Both the position numbers and the translations under genes were made by a program. The notes below the pieces were generated by a model. The model did not search any database, was not told the DNA's origin, and saw only the letters and a list, made by a program, of their open reading frames with translations. Source: a virus. From it: a stretch of 35,847 nt of DNA. How positions within the stretch are numbered: position 1 is the stretch's first letter; every line of letters starts with the position of its first letter. Shown here in pieces: positions 14,936 to 21,484 of the stretch. The stretch covers positions 1-35,847 of IMG/VR virus record IMGVR_UViG_3300027763_000014. The stretch is one strand, 5' to 3'.

Positions 14936-15239
14936 TAGAATTACCTTCCTTTCTCGAGGCTCTAACGACATACCAGGGGAAAGGAATTACAGCGCTACTG
15001 GGGGTAATGGTTGAAACAGCGCAATATAGGTGGCGAAGTTAGTGCCTATACCATGAACGACTGACGGGTAAGCGATTCCTCAATGGAAGAACTTTTAAGG
15101 CAACCTAGGTAGGCTAGGTTCGCTCAAACCTCTTGGAAGTGGTATTAAAGCAACTAAGTATAAATACTAATAGATACTTTAAAGACTATGGGGCAAACTA
15201 CAAGAACTCAATAACGAGTAAACATTTAAGGGGATTTAA
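14936..15239 (+). ncRNA. Structured non-coding gap; candidate RNA or origin
   Basis: This 304-base stretch has no plausible ORF on either strand. Paired segments: TTCCTTTC 14946-14953 with GAAAGGAA 14979-14986; CCAG 14973-14976 with CTGG 14998-15001; ATGG 15007-15010 and TATAGG 15025-15030 with the contiguous CCTATACCAT 15045-15054. AACCTA 15102-15107 pairs with TAGGTT 15115-15120, and AGGTT 15116-15120 could instead pair with AACCT 15127-15131, making the two mutually exclusive. Near the end is an AT-rich dyad AAGTAT/ATACTT (15156-15179). It lies just upstream of the secreted and replication-type genes. It could be a phage RNA, a long 5' leader or a replication origin; sequence does not decide. 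Confidence 0.35.
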
Positions 15240-15551
15240 ATGAAAGATTTTATAGGTAGTTGTTTATTAGGCGCATTTTTTGCAGCTATGTTTGTCTACG
15301 GCATACCTGCTAAAGCGCAAACAGTTCAATTAACTGACGCACAAGGGTTTTACCGAGGCACAGTACAAATTAACGGTAACACCGCACAGTTTGTAAACCC
15401 AATGGGTTACACCACTCAGACTGCTACAATATATCCTAACCAAGTCGTAATCACGACACCAAATGGTTACACACAAAGCGTTGTTGGTAACACAGGCTAC
15501 ACAGTACCACCTAGCCCACCAACACCAATGTCCCCAAGGGTAATGCAGTAG
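15240..15551 (+). CDS. Secreted small protein with Sec signal peptide
   Basis: 103 aa with SD AAGGGGA. Residues 1-26 form a clear signal peptide (MKDFIGSCLLGAFFAAMFVY, then GIPAKA) with cleavage after Ala26. The mature part is Thr/Gln/Asn-rich with strand repeats (TVQLTDAQGFYRGTVQINGN, VVITTPNGYTQSVVGNTGY) and a Pro-rich tail. It resembles short secreted proteins of Betaproteobacteria. Expression of a secreted protein from an early phage region suggests alteration of the host envelope, for example superinfection exclusion, but this is inference. Confidence 0.75.
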   Translation: MKDFIGSCLLGAFFAAMFVYGIPAKAQTVQLTDAQGFYRGTVQINGNTAQFVNPMGYTTQTATIYPNQVVITTPNGYTQSVVGNTGYTVPPSPPTPMSPRVMQ

Positions 15552-15560
15552 GAGAAAGGA

Positions 15561-15932
15561 ATGTTTGATGAATTCTGGTCTTTATATCCACGAAAAATTG
15601 CTAAAGCAACTGCAAGAAAAGCATGGGCAAAATTGTCCGCAGAGCAACAACTTATGGCTGCAAAAGCTATTGACACACATTGCCAATACTGGAGCGCAAA
15701 AGAAACCGAGTTAGAGTTTATTCCGCACCCTGCTACTTGGATAAACCAAGAGCGCTGGGAAGATGAATTGGTAATTGAACCCAAAAAAGTAAAAGAATCT
15801 AAAGAATGGATGTTTAGCAATGAAGGCATTGAAGCTAAAGCTAGAGAACTTGGAGTTTTGGGGACAGGGTACGATTCATACGACAGCCTTAAACGCAAAT
15901 GTATGAACAAGCTAGGCATGAGTGTGGCGTAA
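15561..15932 (+). CDS. Replication-type protein (phage O C-terminal-like domain)
   Basis: 123 aa with SD GGAGAAAGG. FDEFWSLYPRKIAKATARKA, then WAKL, and FIPHPATWINQERWEDEL form a widespread module found at the C-terminus of phage replication initiators and helicase loaders. Here it stands alone without the usual winged-helix N-terminus. It may recruit the host helicase, fitting a genome without its own DNA polymerase or helicase. The next gene overlaps its 3' end by 34 bases. Confidence 0.72.
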   Translation: MFDEFWSLYPRKIAKATARKAWAKLSAEQQLMAAKAIDTHCQYWSAKETELEFIPHPATWINQERWEDELVIEPKKVKESKEWMFSNEGIEAKARELGVLGTGYDSYDSLKRKCMNKLGMSVA

Positions 15933-16111
15933 GGTATTTATGTTATTTGCGGCATAAAAAAGGGTTGGCTTGGTTTAGAAACTACATTAGTGACAAAAAC
16001 TTTAGCCAAGCATTATTAAACGATTTTTACACGCAGTACAAATTAGGTAACAAAGGGGAATGGGGATGTTGGAAAAAATTATTGTCGGAGCAACAGGGCT
16101 TGGGTATTTAA
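15899..16111 (+). CDS. Small basic/aromatic hypothetical protein
   Basis: 70 aa from the ATG at 15899, overlapping the replication-type gene. RHECGVRYLCYLRHKKGLAW, then FRNYI, recalls short phage proteins of the DUF7696 kind (RHE..VRY.L pattern). The SD is weak, so the start is uncertain; coupling to the upstream gene is likely. The 3' end overlaps the next small membrane-protein gene by 46 bases. Confidence 0.55.
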   Translation: MYEQARHECGVRYLCYLRHKKGLAWFRNYISDKNFSQALLNDFYTQYKLGNKGEWGCWKKLLSEQQGLGI

Positions 16112-16212
16112 TTGTCTGTCTTGCACAATTAAAAAAAGGTGCTACATCTAACGCAATGATTTGGGGTGGCTATGCTTTTGCTCAAATTGGATTGTGGATG
16201 GCCCTCAAATGA
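16066..16212 (+). CDS. Two-span small membrane protein
   Basis: 48 aa, starting at ATG 16066 after AAAGGGGAATGGGG. It has two hydrophobic segments, EKIIVGATGLGYLIVCLAQL and AMIWGGYAFAQIGLWMAL, joined by a KKGATSN turn. The AMIWGGYAFA..GL pattern is familiar from small phage membrane proteins. The TGA overlaps the next ATG. Function unknown. Confidence 0.72.
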   Translation: MLEKIIVGATGLGYLIVCLAQLKKGATSNAMIWGGYAFAQIGLWMALK

Positions 16213-17234
16213 AAACACTTTTAATTGAGTCTTGTGAAAAAGTAATTAAAGATAATTCATCTTCTATTGTTCATGTAAGAAACTCTGTCATTATAAAAGA
16301 CCATTTAAATTGTGATTTTGTTAGTCATCAATCTCAAATTGAGGCCGTAAAAAACAATAATTACGATGTAATAATTTGCGCTTATGGTTCTCCATATATG
16401 AAATACAACTCTTATTTAGAAATTTTGGATAACAGCCCAAATGCTAAATTGTTTTGGCTTGTAAACGACCATGATGTAGAAGATAATATTTTGCTTAGAA
16501 AGTGGCTGCTTAAATACAACAAGCCATACCACATGATTTGCAACAATCCAAGAGAAGGTTACAGGGGTTGGATTTTAAACAAAAACATGAATGGCAAAAA
16601 GTTAAATGATTGGATTGATGAATGGAACACAATCAATTTAAATTCTATTATTTTTGATGAAGATATTTACAATAAAACGCTAAATCAAAAAGAAAAACAA
16701 AACATTATTTATTACGGAACTTTTAGAAAACACCGTGTTAAAGATATGCTTGATTACAATGGTTCTGGCTATTATTTAAGCACCTCTAAGAAAAATCACG
16801 AAAAATACCAAAACGCAGGAATAGAGGCTAATTTTATTGAAAGAATGGATTGGCAAGATAAAGCTGCCGATATGTTTGATTTTACTGGGTTAAAGTTAAA
16901 TGATTTTTTAATTTCTATTTATTTTGAAGATGTGCATACGCATGATAATTATGCTTACATGGCTAATCGTTTTTATGAAGGCGTAATGAATAACACTTTA
17001 ATGGTCTATGACTATAGATGTCAAAACACCATAAATAAAAGTGGTTTTGAAATTCACCCTATGCAAATAATAAAAGATGCAGAAAGTCTTGTTTCTTTGT
17101 CTGAAAAATTAGCTATAGACTCTATTCTTTACAATGAACTTATGTCTGTTCAACAATCAAATGTATACAAAATTCTTGAAGAAAAGAAAAACGCTTTAGA
17201 TTCTATTAAGGGCATAATAAATGAAAGACTATGA
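16209..17234 (+). CDS. GT-B glycosyltransferase resembling T4 DNA beta-glucosyltransferase
   Basis: 341 aa from ATG 16209 (ATGA overlap); the upstream TTG-initiated extension is rejected. Motifs align in order with T4 BGT. FWLVNDHDV (Asp87) corresponds to the LFTDIR segment holding the catalytic Asp100. YYGTFRKHRVKDM (Arg173, Arg176) corresponds to the GSFRSGQRE UDP-contact loop. ANRFYEGVMNNTLMVYD (Arg254, Glu257) corresponds to the RVWETM segment (Arg269, Glu272). The C-terminal ELMSVQQSNVYKILEEKK helix is also similar. A DNA base glucosylation role is therefore possible, but no hydroxymethyl-pyrimidine synthesis gene is present. It could act on another acceptor. The gene looks more AT-rich than its neighbours. 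Confidence 0.65.
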   Translation: MKTLLIESCEKVIKDNSSSIVHVRNSVIIKDHLNCDFVSHQSQIEAVKNNNYDVIICAYGSPYMKYNSYLEILDNSPNAKLFWLVNDHDVEDNILLRKWLLKYNKPYHMICNNPREGYRGWILNKNMNGKKLNDWIDEWNTINLNSIIFDEDIYNKTLNQKEKQNIIYYGTFRKHRVKDMLDYNGSGYYLSTSKKNHEKYQNAGIEANFIERMDWQDKAADMFDFTGLKLNDFLISIYFEDVHTHDNYAYMANRFYEGVMNNTLMVYDYRCQNTINKSGFEIHPMQIIKDAESLVSLSEKLAIDSILYNELMSVQQSNVYKILEEKKNALDSIKGIINERL

Positions 17235-17550
17235 CCCAAATGATGCTATTGACTTCATCTTCAAAACAGCGCCCTTATACGCAAAAGCGAAAGGTGAACT
17301 CGCTCAGTTCGAGGCGTTTCGCCACAGTCTTAAAGCTATTGAAATGTCTAAGTCAGAGGCGCATACGATTGGGGGTAAAGAGATGGATGCGTATAAATCG
17401 CAGTCTTACCAAGAGTTATGTGAAGCCATTGGACTAGCGACAGAAGAAGCAGAAAGCCTACGCTGGCAATTAGAAGCCGCAAAAATGCGTTTTGAAGCAT
17501 GGCGTAGCCAAGAAGCAAGCAACCGAAATATTGACAGGATGACAAAATGA
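17221..17550 (+). CDS. Conserved phage helical protein
   Basis: 109 aa, overlapping the previous gene by 14 bases. DYDPNDAIDFIFKTAPLYAK, then AKGELAQFEAFRHSLKAIEM and EEAESLRWQLEAAKMRFEAW, match a recurring phage family in early replication/recombination regions. It is predicted all-helical with a C-terminal coiled coil. Function unknown. Confidence 0.75.
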   Translation: MKDYDPNDAIDFIFKTAPLYAKAKGELAQFEAFRHSLKAIEMSKSEAHTIGGKEMDAYKSQSYQELCEAIGLATEEAESLRWQLEAAKMRFEAWRSQEASNRNIDRMTK

Positions 17551-17726
17551 GCCAAGACTATTCTGAAAACTATTTGCGTATACAAAAGTTATTACGCTGT
17601 TACCACAACGCTACGCTTAAAAAACAATATGAAAAAGCTACGCTAATAGCCCATGATTTAGCAGAAGAAACCATAAAACTAGAGTTTTCTACCTACGCCC
17701 AAGTAAAGCAACAATGGCTATCTTAG
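17547..17726 (+). CDS. Small helical hypothetical protein
   Basis: 59 aa, just under the usual 60-aa cut, with an ATGA overlap to the upstream gene and a 13-base overlap with the downstream one. The sequence (YLRIQKLLRCYHNATLKKQY, then EKATLIAHDLAEETIKLE) is helical and charged. The tight coupling on both sides supports it. No family recognised. Confidence 0.7.
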   Translation: MSQDYSENYLRIQKLLRCYHNATLKKQYEKATLIAHDLAEETIKLEFSTYAQVKQQWLS

Positions 17727-18157
17727 ACTCTGGGTCAAATACTTACGCAGAACGACAAACTAGCACTAATGTTGCTGAGTTTTTATTTGAATATTATTGC
17801 GCTGAAAAAGAATATAAATTAACTCGTCTTGGTTTTGATGAAAAAAATAAAAATGTAGATAATTTTTTTAAATTAAATAAATTTTTAAGAAACATACCTG
17901 ATTACATTGTAAATACTCCAAAAGGAACATTTGTTGTAAATGTAAAAGGAACTGGCAATTTTAAAGAAAAAGAAATTGATTTGTTGCCGTATTTTAAACA
18001 ATGGTATTCAACAGAAGAAGCGCCATTAATTTATGCTTTTTGTTTTACAGGAAAAGACCCAATTCTTATTTATCCTGATAAGCTAATACAATTATGGGGC
18101 AAAGCAACAGATAAAAAATGGCCTGATGGTGTGGTATATAGAAATTTAGGAATATGA
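17714..18157 (+). CDS. PD-(D/E)XK-like nuclease-fold protein with Asn in motif
   Basis: 147 aa. NIPDYIVNTPKGTFVVNVKG has the layout of a PD-(D/E)XK core: Asp63 in PD, a strand, then x-V-K with Lys78. The acidic residue before V-K is replaced by Asn76, so metal binding may be weakened or the family may differ. Length and the small fold recall resolvase-like endonucleases. The following gene is a Ref-type nuclease (ATGA overlap). Base composition is notably AT-rich. Function uncertain. Confidence 0.55.
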   Translation: MAILDSGSNTYAERQTSTNVAEFLFEYYCAEKEYKLTRLGFDEKNKNVDNFFKLNKFLRNIPDYIVNTPKGTFVVNVKGTGNFKEKEIDLLPYFKQWYSTEEAPLIYAFCFTGKDPILIYPDKLIQLWGKATDKKWPDGVVYRNLGI

Positions 18158-18435
18158 CTAAAGATGAAAAGAAGTCACTTGATAAGATTAGTCGGCTCGG
18201 ATGTATTCTCTGTTCCACCGTCCTTGGGTTTGAAGACACCCCAGCAGAATTACACCACATCAGGCGTGCTGGCAAGAGGGCTACATCCCCTGTCATACCG
18301 CTTTGCCCAGAGCACCATAGGGGAAACGATGGTATTCACGGATTGGGTAGAAAGAGTTTTGAAGCTAAATACGGAGTTACCGAGGAGGAGTTGCTGGAGC
18401 GAACTAACCAGAAACTTGGAAAAGGAAATGTATGA
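18154..18435 (+). CDS. Ref-like (RecA-dependent) HNH nuclease
   Basis: 93 aa. LGCILCSTVLG (Cys17, Cys20), TPAELHHIR (His34, His35), IPLCPEHHRG (Cys51, His54, His55) and IHGLGRKSFEAKYGVTEEEL match the P1 Ref recombination-enhancement nuclease family, here in its short phage form without the long basic N-terminus. Such enzymes cut DNA at RecA filaments or D-loops. Neighbouring nucleases and the ERF module point to a recombination role. Confidence 0.85.
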   Translation: MTKDEKKSLDKISRLGCILCSTVLGFEDTPAELHHIRRAGKRATSPVIPLCPEHHRGNDGIHGLGRKSFEAKYGVTEEELLERTNQKLGKGNV

Positions 18436-18512
18436 ATGATATTTTGTTAGCTTTTGGAGTATTGGTTATATTGCTACCTATAATAGCCGTATGGATAAGC
18501 CTACAATTCTAG
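18432..18512 (+). CDS. Micro membrane protein
   Basis: 26 aa, with an ATGA overlap to the Ref gene. Nearly the entire peptide is one transmembrane helix (ILLAFGVLVILLPIIAVWIS). It ends the rightward unit and overlaps the convergent protease gene by 12 bases. Support is the overlap and hydrophobicity only. Confidence 0.45.
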   Translation: MNDILLAFGVLVILLPIIAVWISLQF

Positions 18513-18848
18513 AGGGTCAAACCCCAATTCAGACGAAATACGGAGCGCTCTATTACGAAACTCCTTATCGTGGTGAGTCCACTTGTTTGTTGTGTGACGG
18601 CTCATGTGGATACATTCGTGGCACAAAACACGAATTACTGTGTCAAGATGACCACACCGAGCAGACGAAATAGTAATAATGTGTTCAAAGTCTTCGCCTG
18701 TGTCATAGGTGTATGAACCCATAACGCCTGGGTCTTTGTCTACAATAAACTCTATTTCTTCAGGCAACGGCATATTCCAGCGATTAAAAGGCTGCATACA
18801 ATAAATTGCCGAATACAAATTCTGAAGAATAGCTGGTGTCAGTTTCAT
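18501..18848 (-). CDS. SprT-like zinc metallopeptidase
   Basis: 115 aa. VIRVLCHECIHMSRHTTNKW contains HExxH (His77, Glu78, His81). WTHHDKEF follows at 90-97 and could supply the third ligand, as in SprT/Spartan-like proteins where HG.EF follows. The zinc-ribbon domain of bacterial SprT is absent. Such proteases occur in phages and may act on DNA-bound proteins. The ATG overlaps the HNH gene stop. The substrate is unknown. Confidence 0.8.
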   Translation of the reverse strand: MKLTPAILQNLYSAIYCMQPFNRWNMPLPEEIEFIVDKDPGVMGSYTYDTGEDFEHIITISSARCGHLDTVIRVLCHECIHMSRHTTNKWTHHDKEFRNRALRISSELGFDPLEL

Positions 18849-19336
18849 GGCATATCAGGCCAATAACGATTGCTTTTGATTACATTTATCATAGGGTCTA
18901 ATAACTGAAGATTAGCCCAACAATGCAAACCACATACTTTTTTGCTTTTTAATGGAACAATGTGGTCTACCTCAAAACCCCATTCTTTTGCTTTTTGATA
19001 AACAATTTTAATTTGGTCTTTTTCAAACCATAATGGAGTTGCTTCTAATTTTGAAGCTCTGTATTTTGCAAGAATGGCATTTTTTCTTTGCTGATATTGG
19101 TCTTTCTTTTTTAAAACTGAAACTTTTTTTGCTTGTTTTGCTTTTTCTGGGTTTGCTATTCTATATTTAGCTACAGTAGCTTTTACAGCATCTAAATTTT
19201 TGGCGTAATATTGCTTATCTTGCTGTTTTTTGCAAGATTTACATTCATCAGAATAACCATCTTTTTTACTTTTGTTTTTACAAAAAGTATCTAAGATTTT
19301 GTTTTCTTTACATTTGTAACAAAATTTAGTCATCAT
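18845..19336 (-). CDS. HNH endonuclease with N-terminal Cys4 zinc motif
   Basis: 163 aa. The N-terminus has FCYKCKENK and ECKSCKKQQ (Cys6, Cys9, Cys32, Cys35), a recruitment-type zinc ribbon. A long Lys-rich helix follows (about 40-95). The C-terminal HNH module is WGFEVDHIVPL (Asp124, His125), then GLHCWANLQLLDPMINVIKS with His138 and Asn142. This resembles phage free-standing homing-type endonucleases. It is inserted between two genes with ATGA overlaps and is richer in A/T than they are. The target is unknown. Confidence 0.82.
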   Translation of the reverse strand: MMTKFCYKCKENKILDTFCKNKSKKDGYSDECKSCKKQQDKQYYAKNLDAVKATVAKYRIANPEKAKQAKKVSVLKKKDQYQQRKNAILAKYRASKLEATPLWFEKDQIKIVYQKAKEWGFEVDHIVPLKSKKVCGLHCWANLQLLDPMINVIKSNRYWPDMP

Positions 19337-20292
19337 ACTTGGTGTATTTTACCTCTCCATTCAACCTCATCCTCGCCCCAAACTCTTACCATTTCAGGCT
19401 GAAGCAATTTACTGCGCTCAAATGAAAGCATTACAAACCCTGAATTCCAATCTTTAGGAGTGTCCTCTGTATAAGAAAATTGTTGGCCGTTAGGGTCAGC
19501 AAGTGTGCCTGTTTGAACTCCCCAGCGTGTGCCGTTATAGTCATTAAAAGGTATGGCTGAAAGGACATGGGTGTGTCCTGTAATCATATTGACCCCTGAA
19601 TTGACAGCATTGTTTCTGCCGCCAGTCCAGCCACCTTTCCAACGGTGCTTAATGCAAGTGTCTTCATTTAGCCAAACACTCCAACATGGAAGCCACATAG
19701 GGAAATAGTCTTTAAGACTCGTGCCTGGTATACCCTCAAAGGAAGGTAGGTTAGCCACAATGTTAGCTTCTAAGCGTTGGTCGTGGTTTCCCATAGGAAA
19801 AAACAATTTAGCGCCCTTGGCTACGGCTTCAATTTCTCCTAAATAATGCTGACACGCTTCTAATTCTTCTTTCATTGTTGGCAGCTTATTCCAGTCGGTG
19901 CGTGGAAAGCGACTAATAGAAGCACCGTCAAGCGCATCACCATTACAGACTACTGCTGTAGGCTTAAACTCTTTAATCATTTCTATAAGGGCTTTAAACG
20001 CTGTAGTAGTTTCGTCAGGCCAAAAGTGTGCGTCAGAAAAGACAATGACTCGCCCTTTTTCTATTTCCATGCCTCTGCGTACATTGCCAGGGGTTTGCTG
20101 TATTTTCTTTACATAGGCAGGGTTGTGGCTATTGAAGGTATCTAATTTGATACCATGCCTGCTTTCTAATGCCCTGCGCCTAGACATTACATTTCTAATA
20201 GCTATTTGGTTTACTCTGGCAAATTCGCTAGGACTACCAATTTTATTCCAAGACTCAATCCACTCTTCATCCGTTAAATAATAACCAGCCAT
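19333..20292 (-). CDS. Calcineurin-like metallophosphoesterase with N-terminal HTH-like segment
   Basis: 319 aa with an AAGGGGA SD. Residues 1-50 (LTDEEWIESWNKIGSPSEFA) look like a DNA-binding helix-turn-helix. The phosphoesterase motifs are complete and ordered: SDAH (Asp87, His89), NGD (Asp119), GNHD (168-171), KHRW (His216) and TGHTHV (His240, His242). It should hydrolyse phosphodiester or phosphomonoester bonds with two metals. Similar proteins in phages are of unknown substrate; an HTH linked to a phosphatase suggests DNA or RNA ends. Confidence 0.85.
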   Translation of the reverse strand: MAGYYLTDEEWIESWNKIGSPSEFARVNQIAIRNVMSRRRALESRHGIKLDTFNSHNPAYVKKIQQTPGNVRRGMEIEKGRVIVFSDAHFWPDETTTAFKALIEMIKEFKPTAVVCNGDALDGASISRFPRTDWNKLPTMKEELEACQHYLGEIEAVAKGAKLFFPMGNHDQRLEANIVANLPSFEGIPGTSLKDYFPMWLPCWSVWLNEDTCIKHRWKGGWTGGRNNAVNSGVNMITGHTHVLSAIPFNDYNGTRWGVQTGTLADPNGQQFSYTEDTPKDWNSGFVMLSFERSKLLQPEMVRVWGEDEVEWRGKIHQV

Positions 20293-20337
20293 TCGATTCC
20301 CCTTATACTATAAGTTTACAAACACTAACATAGAATT

Positions 20338-20625
20338 ATGTCTTATATAAAAAAAGTTGATAAAAATCAGAAGGATGTTGTTAAAGCGCTACGAGATTAT
20401 GGCGCTGATGTTTTCCTTCTACATACAGTCGGCGGAGGAATCCCTGACCTTATGGTGTGTTACGAAGAGCAAACTATTTTACTTGAAGTTAAGGATGGGG
20501 CTGACAAGAAACTGACTCCCTTGCAAATTACCCTATTTGCTAACTGGCAAGGTGGCCCATTACACAGGGTAAATTCCGTGCAAGAAGCTATAGAAGTGCT
20601 AAAATTGTATGAAATGGAGTCTTAA
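20338..20625 (+). CDS. VRR-NUC-like PD-(D/E)XK nuclease
   Basis: 95 aa. GGGIPDLMV (Asp37), TILLEVKDG (Glu50, Lys52) and LTPLQITLFANW form the compact VRR-NUC core, here intact. Proteins of this size act as structure-specific or junction nucleases. It begins a short rightward unit opposite the phosphoesterase. The stop at 20625 lies 1 base before the next ATG. Confidence 0.82.
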   Translation: MSYIKKVDKNQKDVVKALRDYGADVFLLHTVGGGIPDLMVCYEEQTILLEVKDGADKKLTPLQITLFANWQGGPLHRVNSVQEAIEVLKLYEMES

Positions 20626-20626
20626 T

Positions 20627-20992
20627 ATGAATGAAACTCAAAATGTCGCTATGTTTGCCGCCACTATGTTGCATAGCGCAACCAATACTCATTTCTTCCA
20701 TTGGTCTACCAACTCTTATTCTCAGCACAAAGCATTGGGAAAATACTATGACGAAATAGTAGAGTTAGTAGACAACTATGTAGAAGCCTATATGGGTTGC
20801 TACGAGCAAGTTAAAGACTTCCCAAGCGTCTACCATCAACCTAAAGACGCACTTAAGTATATGGAATCATTAAAGAATTTTGTGGCAGAAGCCAATAACG
20901 ATTTGCCGCAAAAACAAGAATTGGTTAATATTGTTGCAGAAATACAACAGTTAATAGACTCTACCATTTACAAACTCAAATACCTTAAATAG
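20627..20992 (+). CDS. Dps/ferritin-like protein (DUF5856 type)
   Basis: 121 aa from ATG 20627, which has GGAG 7-8 bases upstream. THFFHWSTNSYSQHKALGKY, then YDEIVELVDNYVEAYMG, matches a four-helix Dps-like pattern. His22, His34, Asp49 and Glu53 have spacings 12, 15 and 4, the same as the ferroxidase ligands of Dps (E. coli His51, His63, Asp78, Glu82). The extra Dps Asp four residues after the second His is Gly38 here. It is shorter than bacterial Dps (about 165 aa) and lacks the basic tail. It could protect DNA by storing iron, or may only share the fold. Confidence 0.72.
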   Translation: MNETQNVAMFAATMLHSATNTHFFHWSTNSYSQHKALGKYYDEIVELVDNYVEAYMGCYEQVKDFPSVYHQPKDALKYMESLKNFVAEANNDLPQKQELVNIVAEIQQLIDSTIYKLKYLK

Positions 20993-21000
20993 GAAGCATT

Positions 21001-21183
21001 ATGCCAATGGACAAATCAGGCTCGGCTCAATCAGTCGGCAAGAATTACAAGACAGAAGTTGCCGCAGGAAAGCCAAAGAAACAAGCTCTTGCAATAGCAT
21101 TGAGTGAACAGCGTGCTCATTCTAAAGGCAAGGTTAAGTCTAAGCTGGAAGATGCTTATGCAAAGCACATGGAGTCCAAATGA
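21001..21183 (+). CDS. Small basic protein, DUF6496-like
   Basis: 60 aa with an AGGA SD. MPMDKSGSAQSVGKNYKTEV, then AAGKPKKQALAIALSEQRAH, is a widespread phage and plasmid pattern. It is Lys-rich and probably binds nucleic acid, though function is unknown. The TGA overlaps the ATG of the next gene. Confidence 0.75.
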   Translation: MPMDKSGSAQSVGKNYKTEVAAGKPKKQALAIALSEQRAHSKGKVKSKLEDAYAKHMESK

Positions 21184-21401
21184 AACACATGACTAGAAGC
21201 TACCCCCCTGAAGATGCTATGCTGCGAGCGCACAAAGAGTCTACTCTTGAAAAACAACAAAAAAAGCGTCAAGAGAAAAACCCACCTTTAGAACTTGAAG
21301 ACAATGGAATTCTCAATAAGAAAGCCAATGAAAGAATGAAGCGTAAAGAGGCTTTGTCTAAAGCTATGAACAGATTGCATGACCCTGACATTGTTGGTTA
21401 A
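21180..21401 (+). CDS. Small charged hypothetical protein
   Basis: 73 aa, with an ATGA overlap to the DUF6496-like gene. It is highly charged and helical (LEKQQKKRQEKNPPLELED, KKANERMKRKEALSKAMNRL). It ends the rightward unit, and the first of four tandem 19-bp repeats overlaps its stop. No family recognised. Confidence 0.65.
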   Translation: MKHMTRSYPPEDAMLRAHKESTLEKQQKKRQEKNPPLELEDNGILNKKANERMKRKEALSKAMNRLHDPDIVG

Positions 21402-21471
21402 AATTCAAAAGGGCTATTGAAATTCCAATACCCTATTAAAATTCAAATTGAGTATTAAAATTCAAATACCC
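21396..21471. repeat. Four tandem 19-bp imperfect repeats
   Basis: Units lie at 21396-21414, 21415-21433, 21434-21452 and 21453-21471, with no gaps. The shared core is TATTAAAATTCAAAT and units vary in the last 3-4 bases (GGGC, ACCC, TGAG, ACCC). Units 3 and 4 share 15 identical starting bases; units 1 and 2 are more divergent. They sit between a rightward unit and the leftward HTH gene. They could be iterons or regulator sites for that HTH protein, or a replication element. They are not CRISPR: there are no spacers. Confidence 0.85.
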
Positions 21472-21484
21472 CCCAAGAAATGTA

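Noticed and set aside
15102-15131. tRNA-like T-arm (AGGTTCGCTCAAACCT)
   Set aside because: The loop is 6, not 7, bases and no acceptor, D or anticodon arms can be built around it.
16161-16208. TTG-started N-terminal extension of the BGT-like gene
   Set aside because: ATG 16209 overlaps the upstream stop and gives a start typical of the family; the extension overlaps the small membrane-protein gene.
18491-18673. 60-aa plus-strand ORF with a CxxC motif
   Set aside because: It lies almost wholly opposite the SprT-like protease gene, which has an intact HExxH. No SD is visible.
21396-21471. CRISPR-like repeats
   Set aside because: Units are contiguous with no spacers, only 19 bp each, and imperfect; no cas genes are present.
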